Assembly: GCF_010977575.1 (NCBI RefSeq)
Contig: NZ_CP048812.1
Coordinates: forward strand, 2,108,001 to 2,172,000
Source of the DNA: Halomonas socia
GTDB lineage: Bacteria; Pseudomonadota; Gammaproteobacteria; Pseudomonadales; Halomonadaceae
DNA: 64,000 bases
Reading direction: 5' to 3'
Shown: one piece after another, positions 8,714 through 20,050 of the stretch
How positions within the stretch are numbered: the stretch's first letter is position 1
Layout: each line of letters starts with the position of its first letter
Program-made: the position numbers and the translations under genes
The notes under the pieces: generated by a model
What the model saw: only the letters and a program-made list of their open reading frames with translations
Databases searched by the model: none
What the model was told of the DNA's origin: nothing

Positions 8714-9137
8714 TAAATTTATAGAGAGAATACTTGGCCATGCGTTTAACCCCGTCAAGGACATTCAAGATGAGCGTACATATTCATTGGTATAATGGAG
8801 AGCAACGATATCTGGCGTGCTGGGTTAATTTATCCCTTTTAAAACAGCGTATTGGTGATGCGTTGGGCAGTTGTTTTTTCTTGAATCTCCTTGGGTGAAG
8901 ATTAATTCATTTTGTGAATAATTATCCATTTGCTTTGAAGTGAAAATATATCCACCGCGATATCGTGGAGATATCCTGAGGGGAGGAAGGGGTTTTCTGA
9001 CTTTTCGATTGTTACCTCCCCTTGCTGCGGATCAGTCCTCCTCCCTTAATGCTCGCGCAGCAGTATGAAAGTACGGAGTAATTGTCCACGCGGGTGAATC
9101 GAGAAGGCTTGACGGGCAAGACCATCATCCCGCTAAT
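8714..9137. other. Gene-free region upstream of the polyol operon
   Basis: No credible gene. The stretch is AT-rich compared with its flanks and holds the second palindrome (8905-8919). It probably carries the minus-strand operon promoter: TATAAA at 8718-8723 and a TTGACG hexamer at 8753-8758 (both read on the minus strand) are candidates, but their spacing to each other is not ideal. The part from 8930 to 9137 shows nothing recognisable. Confidence 0.4.
8905..8919. promoter_or_regulatory. Operator-like palindrome 2 of the polyol operon
   Basis: ATTCA-TTTTG-TGAAT, same arms and same 5-base spacer as the palindrome at 8697-8713, with centres 207 bases apart. The repetition in otherwise gene-free, AT-rich DNA suggests a paired operator, possibly with DNA looping. 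A half site TATTCA also occurs at 8781-8786. Confidence 0.5.
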
Positions 9138-9172
9138 ACGACACTGCCCGGCCAGAGACCGGGCAGTGTCGT
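9138..9172 (-). terminator. Strong hairpin 3' of ribH2
   Basis: Perfect 14-base arms (ACGACACTGCCCGG and its complement) around a 7-base loop, 27 bases after the lumazine synthase stop. No long T-run follows on either strand, so termination is likely but not of the textbook type. It separates ribH2 from the polyol operon control region. Confidence 0.6.
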
Positions 9173-9198
9173 TGAGATAAAGCGGCGGAGTGCGTGCG

Positions 9199-9926
<728 letters not shown>

Positions 9927-10240
9927 AATGGCCAAATAATGGCCGGAAAGTATTCTATGTGAGAGCTATGGCAGCGTCCAAATAAATGTGCACGACCATT
10001 AGTAAAGCGACCTGTAGTCGCATGCCAACCCGAAGTGTTACGTACAACTGAGAGAGCAGCTCATTGAGCAGGAATGCTGTCGGTTCTTCTTTGGCCAGGC
10101 GCTGGCCGCCGGAGAGACCCTTGGGGTGGCATTCGATCAGTACAATGGAGGGGCCCCTGGAATGTGCTCTCAGCCCAGTATCAGAGCCGGCGTTAGCAGT
10201 GGCTATACTGACGTTAGGTGCCAACAGGGAGGTGCCCTAG

Positions 10241-11350
10241 ATGCGTCATGCATTCCCACGTGGATGGCTGGTGGTTTGGCTGGCGCTGCTATGGCTGGCG
10301 GGCTGTGCCGCTCAAGGGCCTGCGCCGGCGACCGAGGCGAGCGTCGCCGAGGCGATCCAGGCCCGCTACGAAGCCGAGCTGTTCACGCTGCCGCTGGACA
10401 AGCAGCGCCACTATGCCCAGCGGCTCTATCGCATCAGCGGCGACGCGCGCTACGTGCCGTTGACCGAGGGCCATGCCAAGCGACTGATGCTGCGTGTCAA
10501 TGAGGAACTCGACGGCCTGGCCGCGCACCAGGACTACGCCGCGCGGCGCAGCCAGGCGCTGCTCGATGCCTATCCCACGCGTACCGCCAAGCAGCGTGCC
10601 CGGCGCCAGATGTTCGCCGATTGGGGCGAGGTGATCTACGCCCGTAGTCTGCTGTTCTCGCTGGTGCAGCTCGACTACTACGGGCTGCTCGACACGCCGC
10701 GCCTGGCCGGCCATGAACCGGCGCTCGACTATCTGGCCCAGGTCGAATTCGCGTCCTTCCTGACCGATCCGCAGGTGCTGTCGGTGTATGCCGCCCAGGT
10801 GGCCAATATCGTCCACTACCTGCATCAGCTGGGGATCGTCGACCTGCGCGACGAGGTGGTCGCCGCCTTTCGCCAGCACTATTCGCCAGCGCGGGTCGCG
10901 ACGCTGGATGTCGACGAATACCGCAATCGTATCTACGGCATGACCCATTTCGTGATCGCCGACAGCCGCTACTACCAGCGCGAAGTCAGCGCTAGCGAAC
11001 ATGCCTGGATTCTCGACGCCTTCGCCGCCGAGCTGCCGCGTATCCTGCGTGACACCACCGAGGACATCATGGCCGAGGTGGGGATCAGTTTCCTGCTCGC
11101 CGGCCAGGGCGACCATCCGGCGGTGGCGCGGCTGCGCGAGGCGATCGTCGCCGCCTTCGACCCTCAGGCGAGGATGATTCCCGCCACCGATGGCACCACC
11201 GATCTCGAGCGTGGCGAGCATCGCAACGTGCTGGCGATTATGCTGCTGCGCTGGCCGGCGCAGCTGACACCGGGCCCCGACCTGCGCGACGCGTTGGGCG
11301 AGACGCCGCTGGCCGGCCACTGGCCATCACGGTGGGTCGATCTCCAGTGA
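10241..11350 (+). CDS. Lipoprotein, possible DUF3541 family
   Basis: A 369-residue protein with a lipoprotein signal peptide ending in LLWLAGC (Cys22), so it should be anchored in the outer or inner membrane facing the periplasm. GGGAGGTG precedes the ATG. The mature part is mostly helical, rich in Tyr and His, without a recognisable catalytic motif. Overall length and the HYAQRLYRISGD block recall the DUF3541 family, but this match is from memory and unsure. The last 24 bases overlap the 3' end of the AsmA-like gene on the other strand. Function unknown. Confidence 0.75.
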   Translation: MRHAFPRGWLVVWLALLWLAGCAAQGPAPATEASVAEAIQARYEAELFTLPLDKQRHYAQRLYRISGDARYVPLTEGHAKRLMLRVNEELDGLAAHQDYAARRSQALLDAYPTRTAKQRARRQMFADWGEVIYARSLLFSLVQLDYYGLLDTPRLAGHEPALDYLAQVEFASFLTDPQVLSVYAAQVANIVHYLHQLGIVDLRDEVVAAFRQHYSPARVATLDVDEYRNRIYGMTHFVIADSRYYQREVSASEHAWILDAFAAELPRILRDTTEDIMAEVGISFLLAGQGDHPAVARLREAIVAAFDPQARMIPATDGTTDLERGEHRNVLAIMLLRWPAQLTPGPDLRDALGETPLAGHWPSRWVDLQ

Positions 11351-14300
11351 TTCCAGCCAGTGGCTGTCGGAGACGAACGCGTCGCTGAATACCGGCTGGC
11401 GCGCGAACCAGCTCCGCGCTCCGGGCCACTGCCAGCGGCGGCGGCCGTCGGCCAGCGCCACGCCCAGCGCTAGGGGGCCGTAGCGGGCATAGAACACGCC
11501 GCGTGGTGAGGCTTCGCCGAGGCGCAGGTTGGCGCGCAGCTCACGGCCCTGGCCGCTGAGTTCAAGCTCGCGGATATCCAGGCGCTGCTGGCGCATGTCG
11601 AGCCGCGCCGAGCCGCGGATATCGCGCACGGTAAGCAGGTTGCGCAGCCAGCGTCGCTCATTGGCGGCGCTGACGAACAGATCCACCAGCGGGCCACTGT
11701 CGCGCATCGCCAGGCGCAGTTGGCTGTCCAGCACCAGCGGCCGCTGCCAGGTCAGGCGCCCCTCGGCAAGCTCTAGATCGGCCCACCAGCCCGCGGAGCG
11801 GGCGTCGTCGGCCAACTGAAGGTTGCTCAGCGAAACCCGCGAGCCGCTGCTGTCGAAGGTCATGTTGCGCAGGTCGCCGTCATTGAGTCGTGCATCGATC
11901 ATCAAGCTGCCGCTGAGCTGACGCTCGCGGAAGGCCAGCTGTGCGTCGGGGGCGTCGAGGCGCAGCATGCCGTGGGCCTGGTAGCCGTCGAGGCGGAGGT
12001 CACTGGCCAGGGTGGCGCGCCCACCGAGCAGCACCAGCGGCGAGTCCTCCGGCAGGTAGGTGTTGAAGACTGCCAGGTCCGGCGCCTCGATATGTGGCAG
12101 GGCGATATGCGTATCCAGGGCCTGCAGCCCGGCGTCGAGGTCGAGCCGGCGGGCTTCGGCGGTGAGCTGCATATGACGGCCCTCGATCAGCGCCTCGTCG
12201 GCGTCGCCGCGGCGCAGATCGACTTGTGGCATGCGCAGGGTCAGTGCCGCGCTGAGCGCTTCACGGCTGCCGGTAGCGGTGGCCACCAGCTGGCCGTCGC
12301 CGCGGGCGGTGAGATCGAGGAAGCCTAGTGAGAACGGCGTGGCGTCGAGGCGCAGCTCGCTGCCCGGCACCAGCCGGCCGGCGTCGAGTTCGATATTGGC
12401 GCGCAGCTGTGCAGCGCCATCCACCGTCAGGCCGTGCTCGCTGGTCAGCAGCGCGTTGAACAGCGCCATATCGGCGAGCAGGCCATCGAGGCGCAGCCGG
12501 CCGCTGGGCGCGCGCGCGCCGCCCTGCTGCCAGCCGCTGCCGCCGGTGAGCACCGCGTCGCGGGCCACCACCACGCTGCGTGTTTCGGCATCCGCGGCGC
12601 TGGCCTGCAGCGTCAGCCGCGAGCCGCTGATATCGAGTCGCCCGCTGTCGAAGCGCGCCTGGTTGATGATCAGCTCGAGGTCGGCGGCGCCGCTCAGCGC
12701 CTGGCCCAGCAGCTGGCCACGAATTGCGTTGCCGTCGAGGGTGACTCGACCACGGGCGCTGTCGCGCTCGACCACCAGCACGCCGCTGGTGGTGGCGGTG
12801 CCGCCGTCCAGTTGCCAGGCCGGCGAGTCGGGGAGGTAGAGGTTGAGGGCGGCGACGTCGGGCACTTCGGCGGCCTGCCACGCCAGCTGCGCTTCGGGGT
12901 TGCCCAGTTGTCGACCGCTGTCGGGCAATTCGCCAGTGGCGCTGAGCGAGAGGTGCGGTGCGTCGAACAGTCGGCGGCCGTCGCTCAGGCGGCTTACGCC
13001 GACCTCGCGCAGGTCCAGGGTCAGCAGGCCGCGCTGCGGGGTATCGTCGACGATGCTGGCGGTAAGGGTGCCCTGGCCGAGGGTGTCGAGGCCCAGGAAG
13101 CGTCCGCCGATCGCCTGCGAGTCGATCTGCAGCCGGCTGCCAGGCAGCGGCCGGCCCTGGTGGATATCGACCTCGGCACTCAGGCGGCCGCCACCGCGCA
13201 GGCCCAGCGTCTGGTCGACGAACAGCTCGCCGAGCAGACCGTCGAGCACGCCGAGGTTGTCGATCTCGCCTGAGACACTTAGGGCGGCGTCGAACGGCGT
13301 GGTGGTGAGCAGCGGGGCGGCGACGACCGGGGTGTCGCTATGAGTGTCGCCGGCGGCGACAAACGGCTCCAGCGGCAGCAGCGGCCAGGCGCTAGCCAGC
13401 TCGGCGCGGGGGAATACCAGCGAGGTGGTCAGTGGCTCGCCGGCGTCGTCGCCGGTCGCTGCCAGCCTGAGATGGGTGCCGGAGAGGTCGAGCTGGCCGC
13501 TGCGCGGATCGAGTAGCGGCAAGGCCAGGGTCAGGCCGAGGCGCCCGCGCATGGGGGTGTCGCCAAGGCGCAGGCCGACCTCGTCGCCGTCGAGGCGGAA
13601 GGTGCCGGAGAGGGTGTCGTCGCGATAGTCGAGAAAACCGCGCAGGCGCGCACGGCCGCCTTCCAGCTGTAGCGGAATGGCGGCGGGCAGGTAGGGCGCC
13701 AGCGCGGCGATGTTGCTCAGCTCGGTGTCCTCCCAACGCAGCCCGGCGCGGTGCAGGCGCTCGGGGGCTGGTCGAGGCGCAGCCGGTCGCCGGCCAGGGC
13801 GATGCGAAAGCCGTCGCCGCGCATCACTTCGGCGCCGCCCTGCTGCCACATACGCATGTCGTCCAGCGCCAGGCCCAGGCGGGTTTCCGGCTCACCGCGG
13901 TCGTCGCTTATGGTGGCGCGGATGCTGCCGTCACCGAGCAACTGGTAGCGCCGGCCGCCGGGGGCCAGGCGGGTGCTGTCGAGGGACACGCCGAGGTTGG
14001 GGGAGTCGAGTTGCAGCTCGCTGCCGGGCAGCAGCTCGCCGCCCTCGAGCAGCAGACGCCCGGTGAGGTCGCCGTGGCCGCTGACCTCGATCCACTCGAG
14101 CCCCAGCAGGTAGTCGCTGAACACCGCATAGGCGTCGCTGGCACCGGCCAGCTCGATCTCGCCGTCGACGGCAGTGACGATATCGCCGCCGCGCTGGTCG
14201 GCAAAGTCGAAGGGGGCAAGTGCCAGGCGTGCGTCGAGCTGGATGTCCTCGATCAGGGTCACCGCATCGCGGGTGACCCGGCCATCGTCGAGGTCCAGCG

Positions 14301-14745
14301 CCAGGCCCTGGATGGAGAGCCGGCGCTGCTGCCAGGCCAGTTCGCTGAGCCTGAGCCGGCCGCTACCGGCGATGCGCAGCCGGCCCACGGCGACCTCATG
14401 GATACGCCTGGCATCGAGCCGCTCGATCTCGATGCGCCCATCGAACAGTGGGCGCAGCGCCACCTGGAGGCTGACCTGCTCGACATTGAGGCCCAGCCAG
14501 CGCGGTGCCTGCTGAACGAGTTCCAGGCGGGCGGCGCTGAGCTGGCCGGGGTACCAGCTCCAGGCGCGCTCCCAGCGCAGGTCGAGTTCGGCACGCGCCA
14601 GCGGTTCGTCGAGCAGGGCGGCGCGCAGCCGCTCGCTGTTGAGCAGGGTGTTGGCCAGCGCCAGATACGCCAGCCACAGGCCGAGCAGTGCCAGCAGCAG
14701 GACCTTGGCGACGCGCCGCATCGCCGTAGACGAACGCCACGCCAT
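11327..14745 (-). pseudogene. AsmA/YdbH-like membrane-anchored protein, single-base frameshift
   Basis: Two overlapping frames make one gene. The first part (from 14745) has an N-terminal membrane anchor VLLLALLGLWLAYLALA and a beta-rich domain. It loses its frame at the C5 tract at 13763-13767 (G5 on the plus strand), where LRLDQPP should run on into ERLHRAGLRWEDTEL. One extra C restores a 1139-residue protein. The long remainder is made of repeated units like LQLDGGRATLSGxL, typical of AsmA/TamB/YdbH proteins, which form a beta-taco groove that spans the periplasm and moves phospholipids to the outer membrane. Whether the break is real or a base-calling error cannot be told here. The precise subfamily is uncertain. 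Confidence 0.7.
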
Positions 14746-14925
14746 CAGCGCTGCCGCAGTGGTTGGAGAGTGGCAGAAAAGGCGTCAGCGGCGTGCCGAA
14801 ACGCGCTCGCCGGGCGCGACGCCGCTAGACAACGCATGACACTATGGGTCAACCTGCGGCCTCCTTTGCCGTATGGAATATGGCATCATCCCTCGATACA
14901 CCACTTATGCGCAGGCACATAACGC

Positions 14926-15642
14926 ATGTTTCTCGATGATTTTCATTCGGTCAGGGACGGCCGCATCGGTATCTCCGCGGATCAGGCCAGTCACTTCGCC
15001 AAACGCGTGGCGGGGGATTACAACCCGATCCATAACCCCGATGCGCGGCGTTTCTGCGTGCCCGGCGACCTGCTGTTCTCGCTGGTGCTGATGCGTTTCG
15101 GCCTGTCGCAGCACATGAACTTTCGCTTCCTGAGCATGGTCGGGGCCGGTGTGGCGCTGGACTTCCTGGAGCACGACGATGGCCGTATTCGCGTCACCGA
15201 CGATGCCGGCAAGGTCTATCTCGAGGTCGAGCGGCGCGGCGAGTCGACCCGCGACGAGTCGGTGGTCGAGGCCTTCGCGCGGCGCTACGTGGCGTTTTCC
15301 GGCAAGAACTTCCCGCACTACCTGAAGCCCCTGATGGAGGCCCAGAGGGTGATGTTCAATCCCCAGCGCCCGCTGGTGATCTATGACAGCATGGGCTTCT
15401 CGTTGACCCGCCTGGATGCCGTGGAACCGGGCCTGGAACTGGCCGGCTCGTCGTTCGAGGTGACCGGCAAGCGCGGCGATGTGCTGCTCGAATTCGGCAT
15501 GACCAGCGCCGGCGAGACCATCGGCCATGGCTCCAAGAAGCTGGTGGTCAGCGGCCTGCGCGACTACGACGCCAGCGCCATGGATGCCATCGTCGACGAG
15601 TTCTACCGCCTCAAGCACGCCTACGAAGCCTCGACCGCCTGA
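14926..15642 (+). CDS. DUF3581-family protein
   Basis: A 238-residue cytoplasmic protein. The opening MFLDDFHSVRDGRIGISADQ, then HFAKRVAGDYNPIHN and RFCVPGDLLFSLVL, resemble the DUF3581 family of gammaproteobacteria. The DYNPIH and PGDLLFSL pieces recall hot-dog-fold (MaoC-like) dehydratases, in which the Asp/His of such a motif is catalytic; a role in acyl thioester chemistry is therefore possible but unproven. It stands alone, divergent from the AsmA-like gene, and ends 4 bases before the convergent UspA gene. The ribosome site is weak. Confidence 0.8.
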   Translation: MFLDDFHSVRDGRIGISADQASHFAKRVAGDYNPIHNPDARRFCVPGDLLFSLVLMRFGLSQHMNFRFLSMVGAGVALDFLEHDDGRIRVTDDAGKVYLEVERRGESTRDESVVEAFARRYVAFSGKNFPHYLKPLMEAQRVMFNPQRPLVIYDSMGFSLTRLDAVEPGLELAGSSFEVTGKRGDVLLEFGMTSAGETIGHGSKKLVVSGLRDYDASAMDAIVDEFYRLKHAYEASTA

Positions 15643-15646
15643 GCGC

Positions 15647-16558
15647 TCAGCGGGTGACCACGGTGATCGGGCACGGCGAGCGGTCGATCACCTTGTGACT
15701 GACCCCGCCAAGCAGCTGTTCGCGCCACTGGCTCATGCCGCGCCGGCCCATGATCAGCAGCGGTTTGCCGTCGGCCTGGCGGGCGTGGTCGAGGATCGCT
15801 TCCGCCGCCGAGCGGCCGATCAGGCACTGTTCGATGATCGGCGACTCGACCCCGGCCAGATGCTTCTTGGCATGCGAGAAGATCCAGTCGCACTCGCGGC
15901 GCTCGGTGTCGCGCTGGCGCGTCGGGGTGGCCGGGTCGTCGGGGTCGCGCGGCACGCAGTACATCAGCTCCACCGGCAGCTTGCCAGAGATCGCCAGGCC
16001 GGCGGCCAGCTCGGCGGCGGCGGCGCTGTGCGATGAGCCGTCCACCGGCAGCAGGATGCGATCGATATGCTCGGCGTCGTCGATCGACATCTGGTCGTGC
16101 ACCACGCACACCGGACAGCGCGCCTTGTGAATCACCGCATTGCTGAGGTTGCCGCGCAACAGCTTGCCGAGCCGGTCGAGCCCTTGGGCGCCCATCACCA
16201 GCATGCTGTCGGGAATCTCGCTGGTGTGGTCGATGATCTCCCGGGCCAGGTGGCGCACGAAGTCGTGTTCGCGCAGGGTCACTTCTTCCACTTCCACGCC
16301 CAGGTCACTGCCCAGCGCCTGGCGCGCCTGGGCGAAGGCGCGGGTCACCGAACCCTGAATCACCTCATGGTCGTAGTCGACCTCGTCGAGCCGGTTGGCT
16401 GGAATATCGCTGAGCTCGGCGGGGTACAGCGGCTGGACGTGCAGCAGCTGCAGCGGCGCCTGCCACAGCCGTGCCAGCTGGACGGCGTGGCGCACCGCCG
16501 CCAGGGTGGCCCGCGAACCGTCCACCGGCACCACGATCTGTGAGATTGGCCTGCTCAT
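15647..16558 (-). CDS. Universal stress protein, tandem UspA domains
   Basis: A 303-residue protein with two UspA domains in tandem (residues about 5-155 and 160-300), the UspE-like layout. Each ends in the ATP-binding type motif: MGAQGLDRLGKLLRGNLS with CPVCVV, and MGRRGMSQWREQLLGGVS with CPITVV. The start follows AGGAG. Such proteins accumulate under growth arrest and osmotic or oxidative stress; in halophiles some partner with TRAP transporters, but no transporter adjoins here. Cytoplasmic, probably dimeric. Confidence 0.93.
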   Translation of the reverse strand: MSRPISQIVVPVDGSRATLAAVRHAVQLARLWQAPLQLLHVQPLYPAELSDIPANRLDEVDYDHEVIQGSVTRAFAQARQALGSDLGVEVEEVTLREHDFVRHLAREIIDHTSEIPDSMLVMGAQGLDRLGKLLRGNLSNAVIHKARCPVCVVHDQMSIDDAEHIDRILLPVDGSSHSAAAAELAAGLAISGKLPVELMYCVPRDPDDPATPTRQRDTERRECDWIFSHAKKHLAGVESPIIEQCLIGRSAAEAILDHARQADGKPLLIMGRRGMSQWREQLLGGVSHKVIDRSPCPITVVTR

Positions 16559-16632
16559 CTATCTAGGGCTCCTGTTAATATCGAAACTGCTTAACTGCCA
16601 ATAGCCTAGCGCAGAGTGGCGGGCCTTGTCGG

Positions 16633-17645
16633 CTATCGGATCGCCAGGCGCTTGCCAAACATCATACCGCCCCAGCTGAGGCGATTGACCAGTGCGTTGA
16701 GCCAGGTCGACCCGGCCATGCCGACTACCAGCAGCAGTGCCGCATAGAGTGGTAACGAAAAGTGCACGTAGCTGTCGACGAAGTCGACCATGGCGAAAAA
16801 CAGCGGGTGGGCCAGATAGATGCCAAATGAGTACTCATTGACCTTCTTGACCAGCGGCGGCGCCGGGCGGTCCTTGAGATAGCGCATCAGCCACAGGGTG
16901 AACAGGATGAAGAAGGGGATCACCCAGCTCTCCTTGGAGGAGTACTCGAGCTGGCCGGCGAAGGTCAACGCCACGATCACCGCCACCCAGGCGGCCAACC
17001 ACCACGGGTTGGCCAGCCGGCGCAGCGCGCTGACCCGCGCCAGGTTGGGATAGTGGCGCACCATCACCAGTGCAAGGAAGAACAGGTAGACCCAGCCCAC
17101 CGGGACGATCCAGTGCAGGTAGCCAGGGGGGATACCTCGAACCAGCGGGTCACGCCCCAGTAGCCGGCGCTGATCAGGCTGCCCAGCACCAGCCAGGGGG
17201 CGGCGGGCAGGTAGCGGCCCAGATCGTAGCGGGTGTAGACCCAGTAGAAAACGTAGAACTGCATGGCGATGATCAGGAAGTAGCCGTGCCAGCCGGCGTA
17301 GACCATGTACTCGACGAAGTTGTCGAAGAAACCCAGCTCGCCGCCGTCGGCGGTCACGCTCAGGTAGTTGGTAGTGGAGTAGATCAACCCGTAGACCACA
17401 TAGGGCACCATCACGTACTTGATCCGGTTGGCCAGGAAGCCCTTGGGAATATGACTGCCGTAGCGCGCCGAGAACAGGAAGATAGAGATGAAGATGAACA
17501 CCGGCGTGCCGAGCACGGTGGGGATACGCGCCAGGTCGATGTAGAGGTTGTCGTAGCGCTGGTTGAGACGGTCGAGGAAATGAAAGCAGAAGACTGCCAG
17601 GCACCCATAGAAGCGTAGCCAGTAGATTTCCTCGATGCGTTTCAT
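16633..17645 (-). pseudogene. Acyltransferase 3 family membrane protein, single-base frameshift
   Basis: The start (MKRIEEIYWLRFYGCLAVFCFHF) follows a good GGGGGAG site at 17645 and has the RxxA/H type opening of acyltransferase 3 proteins. The frame is lost in the C6 tract at 17126-17131 after TRWFEVSP; one added C continues it into PGYLHWIVPVGWVYLFF and on to the stop. The repaired product has 337 residues and about ten membrane segments. Members O-acetylate surface polysaccharides or other exported molecules. The 3' part keeps typical segments such as YSFGIYLAHPLFF. Whether the missing base is real is open. Confidence 0.8.
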
Positions 17646-17815
17646 GGCTCCCCCAACCCATTCGATGACAATCGTTAGCCGTTGAACGACCTCGCGTGGC
17701 GTGATGTCCGACCGCAGCGAGGACAAGTAATTCCTTGGTAGACAATTATCCTTTTCATTTCATGGCTTTTTTGTTTCAAGGCTGGTTGCTTGCATGGATA
17801 GGGAGACGTCTGGAT

Positions 17816-18676
17816 ATGAAGCTAACGCTGCTTGGAATGATGGCGCTGTTGATCGCTACCCCGGCACTGGCGGGACAGGTGAGCCACCAGCGCTTCGCTT
17901 CGGAGACCCTGGGGCGCGACTATCCCTACACCATCTACCTGCCCGACGGCTATGCGGTGTCCAACCAGAGCTATCCGGTGATCTATCTGCTGCATGGCTC
18001 GTTCGGCAGCGACCGCGACTGGACCGCCAGCGGCAACCTGCGCGCGGTGGCCGACTACCTGACTCGACAAGGCCGTATTCCGCCGGCGGTGATCGTCATG
18101 CCGGGGAGCCTCAGCTGGTGGGTGGATGGCCACAACGAGGCGGCTAGCACGGCCTTCTTCGAGGACCTGATGCCGCATATCGAGGCCTCCTGGCACGTTC
18201 ACGAGCACCGCCAGGGGCGCGCCATCGGTGGTCTGTCGGCGGGAGGCTATGGCACGCTGAATTTCATCATGGAGCGCCCCGATCTGTTCGCCGCCGCCGC
18301 TGCGCTGAGCCCGGCCAGCTACAGCCCGATGCCGCCGGGCAACTCCTCGGCGCGTCGTCACCCGGCCTTCCTCGACGACGAGGGTCGCTTCGATCCGGTG
18401 CTGTGGTCGCAGCTCAACTATACCGCCCACCTCGACGACTACCTGGCGCAGCAGCAGGTCGTGCCGCTGTACCTCAGTGCGGGTAATCGCGACCCCCTGA
18501 ACGCCGAGGAACACGCACGGCGGATCCATCGCGAGCTGGTCGATCACCAGCCCGAGCAACTGATGCTCGAGATCCTGCGCGGCGGCCACACCTGGCGGGT
18601 ATGGCGCACCAGCTTGCCCAGTGCATTGATGTTCATGGGCGACTACCTCGACCCGCCGCGGGCGCTGGAGGAGTGA
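17816..18676 (+). CDS. Exported alpha/beta-hydrolase esterase (esterase D family)
   Basis: A 286-residue secreted hydrolase. A signal peptide (MKLTLLGMMALLIATPALA) is followed by the esterase fold: YPVIYLLHGSFGSDRDW (oxyanion region), the nucleophile elbow GGLSAGGYG and a late His in GGHTWRVW. Asp in the NRDP loop probably completes the triad. The family includes esterase D, enterochelin esterase and antigen 85-like proteins, so substrates range from small esters to polymers. The start at 17816 is chosen for GGAG upstream and the signal peptide; the frame also opens at 17735. No operon partner. Confidence 0.85.
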   Translation: MKLTLLGMMALLIATPALAGQVSHQRFASETLGRDYPYTIYLPDGYAVSNQSYPVIYLLHGSFGSDRDWTASGNLRAVADYLTRQGRIPPAVIVMPGSLSWWVDGHNEAASTAFFEDLMPHIEASWHVHEHRQGRAIGGLSAGGYGTLNFIMERPDLFAAAAALSPASYSPMPPGNSSARRHPAFLDDEGRFDPVLWSQLNYTAHLDDYLAQQQVVPLYLSAGNRDPLNAEEHARRIHRELVDHQPEQLMLEILRGGHTWRVWRTSLPSALMFMGDYLDPPRALEE

Positions 18677-18844
18677 GCGTCGGGTACGGGAATTATGTTC
18701 TCCAGCACTAAGCTTGGGTGAGAACGCTCCTGATGCGTCGCAGCATTCGCTCAACTTTGTCGCATGGCGGCCGATATTCGTTGCAGATGGCTACCGCCAA
18801 GTCCGGTGGCTGCACCCTGTCGAACGATATCCGGGAGTTGGTCC

Positions 18845-20002
18845 ATGCGACGTCGAATTGCACTGCTGCTGGGAGCCCTGTGGCTGCTGGCTCCACACGC
18901 CCAGGCTGAACTCAAGTTCGGTCTGGTGGCGCCGCTCAGCGGCCCCGCCGCCTCGCTCGGTAACGGCATGCGCCAGGGCATCGAGGCGCACTTTGCCGAG
19001 GTCAACGCCGCCGGCGGCGTGCACGGCGCCGAGCTCACCCTGCTGGCCCGCGACGACCGCTACGAGCCGCTGCGTGCCGCACCCGAGACCCGCCGGCTGA
19101 TCGAGGAGGACGAGGTGCTGGCGGCGATCGGTAACGTCGGCACGCCCACCGCCATCGTCACCATTCCGTTGCATAACGAGTACCAGACGCTGCTCTACGG
19201 CGCCTTCACCGGCGCTGGCGGGTTGCGCCGCGATCCGCCCGACCGCCACGTCATCAACTACCGCGCCAGCTATGTGCAGGAGACTGCGGCGATGGTCGAA
19301 GGCCTGCTCGAGACGGGCATCGCGCCGGACGAGATCGCCTTCTTCACCCAGAACGACGGCTTCGGCGATGCCGGCTATATCGGTGGCGTGCGCGCCCTGG
19401 AATCCCACGGTTTCGAGGCCGCGCAAGAGCTCGCTCACGGCCGTTTCACGCGCAATACCCGCAACGTTCACCAGGCGCTGGCGACCATTCTGCAGGCGCC
19501 GGTGACGCCCCGCGCGATCATTATGGTGGGCACCTACGGGCCGGTCGCCGACTTCATTCGCGAGGCGCGCCAGGACCTCCCCGAGGCGCTGTTCCTCAAT
19601 GTCTCCTTCGTCGGCAGCCAGGCACTGGCCGATGAGCTCGGCGAGCTGGCCGAAGACGTGATCATCACCCAGGTCGTGCCGCCGCTGGATGCCGACCTGC
19701 CCGGCGTGGCGGCCTACCGCGAAGCGCTCGAAACCCATGCCAACGGCGCCAGCCCCGACTTCATCTCGCTGGAGGGGTATCTGGCCGCGGCACTGTTCGT
19801 CAAGGGACTCGAGGCGGCCGGCCCCGAGCCGGACCGCGAGGCGCTGGTCGATGCACTGCTGGGGCTCGGCGAGGTCGACCTCGGCCTCGGCGAGCCGCTG
19901 CGCCTGGGGCGCGGCGACCACCAGGCCAGCGATGCGGTATGGCCGACCATCATCCGCAATGGCGGCTTCGACGCGGTGGACTGGTCCACTCTCGCACGCT
20001 GA
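18845..20002 (+). CDS. Leu/Ile/Val-type periplasmic binding protein beside a chemoreceptor
   Basis: A 385-residue type I periplasmic binding protein with signal peptide MRRRIALLLGALWLLAPHAQA. KFGLVAPLSGPAASLGNGM and the GAFTGAGGLRRDP segment are typical of branched-chain amino acid or amide receptors (peripla_BP_6). GGGAG precedes the ATG. No permease or ATPase gene is near; instead a methyl-accepting chemotaxis protein starts 48 bases downstream. This suggests that the binding protein senses a ligand and presents it to the receptor rather than serving transport. The ligand is unknown. Confidence 0.88.
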   Translation: MRRRIALLLGALWLLAPHAQAELKFGLVAPLSGPAASLGNGMRQGIEAHFAEVNAAGGVHGAELTLLARDDRYEPLRAAPETRRLIEEDEVLAAIGNVGTPTAIVTIPLHNEYQTLLYGAFTGAGGLRRDPPDRHVINYRASYVQETAAMVEGLLETGIAPDEIAFFTQNDGFGDAGYIGGVRALESHGFEAAQELAHGRFTRNTRNVHQALATILQAPVTPRAIIMVGTYGPVADFIREARQDLPEALFLNVSFVGSQALADELGELAEDVIITQVVPPLDADLPGVAAYREALETHANGASPDFISLEGYLAAALFVKGLEAAGPEPDREALVDALLGLGEVDLGLGEPLRLGRGDHQASDAVWPTIIRNGGFDAVDWSTLAR

Positions 20003-20050
20003 CTCCCTGCCGCACGGGCGGGGCCGTTACCAATTTCCAAGGGGCACGAC

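Noticed and set aside
8791-8796. TATAAT on the plus strand in the polyol operon upstream region
   Set aside because: No plus-strand gene follows and no -35 box lies at normal distance; AT-rich chance match is more likely.
9955-10224. Minus-strand frame with an LSGGQR-like string (CHPKGLSGGQRLAKEEPTA)
   Set aside because: The string resembles an ABC signature, but no Walker motifs or other family blocks flank it, there is no ribosome site, and it lies between the riboswitch and a promoter; probably chance, at most a very short remnant.
10289-11320. Long minus-strand open frame opposite the lipoprotein gene
   Set aside because: Shadow frame with His/Gln/Arg-rich composition typical of antisense reading; the plus frame has a ribosome site and lipobox.
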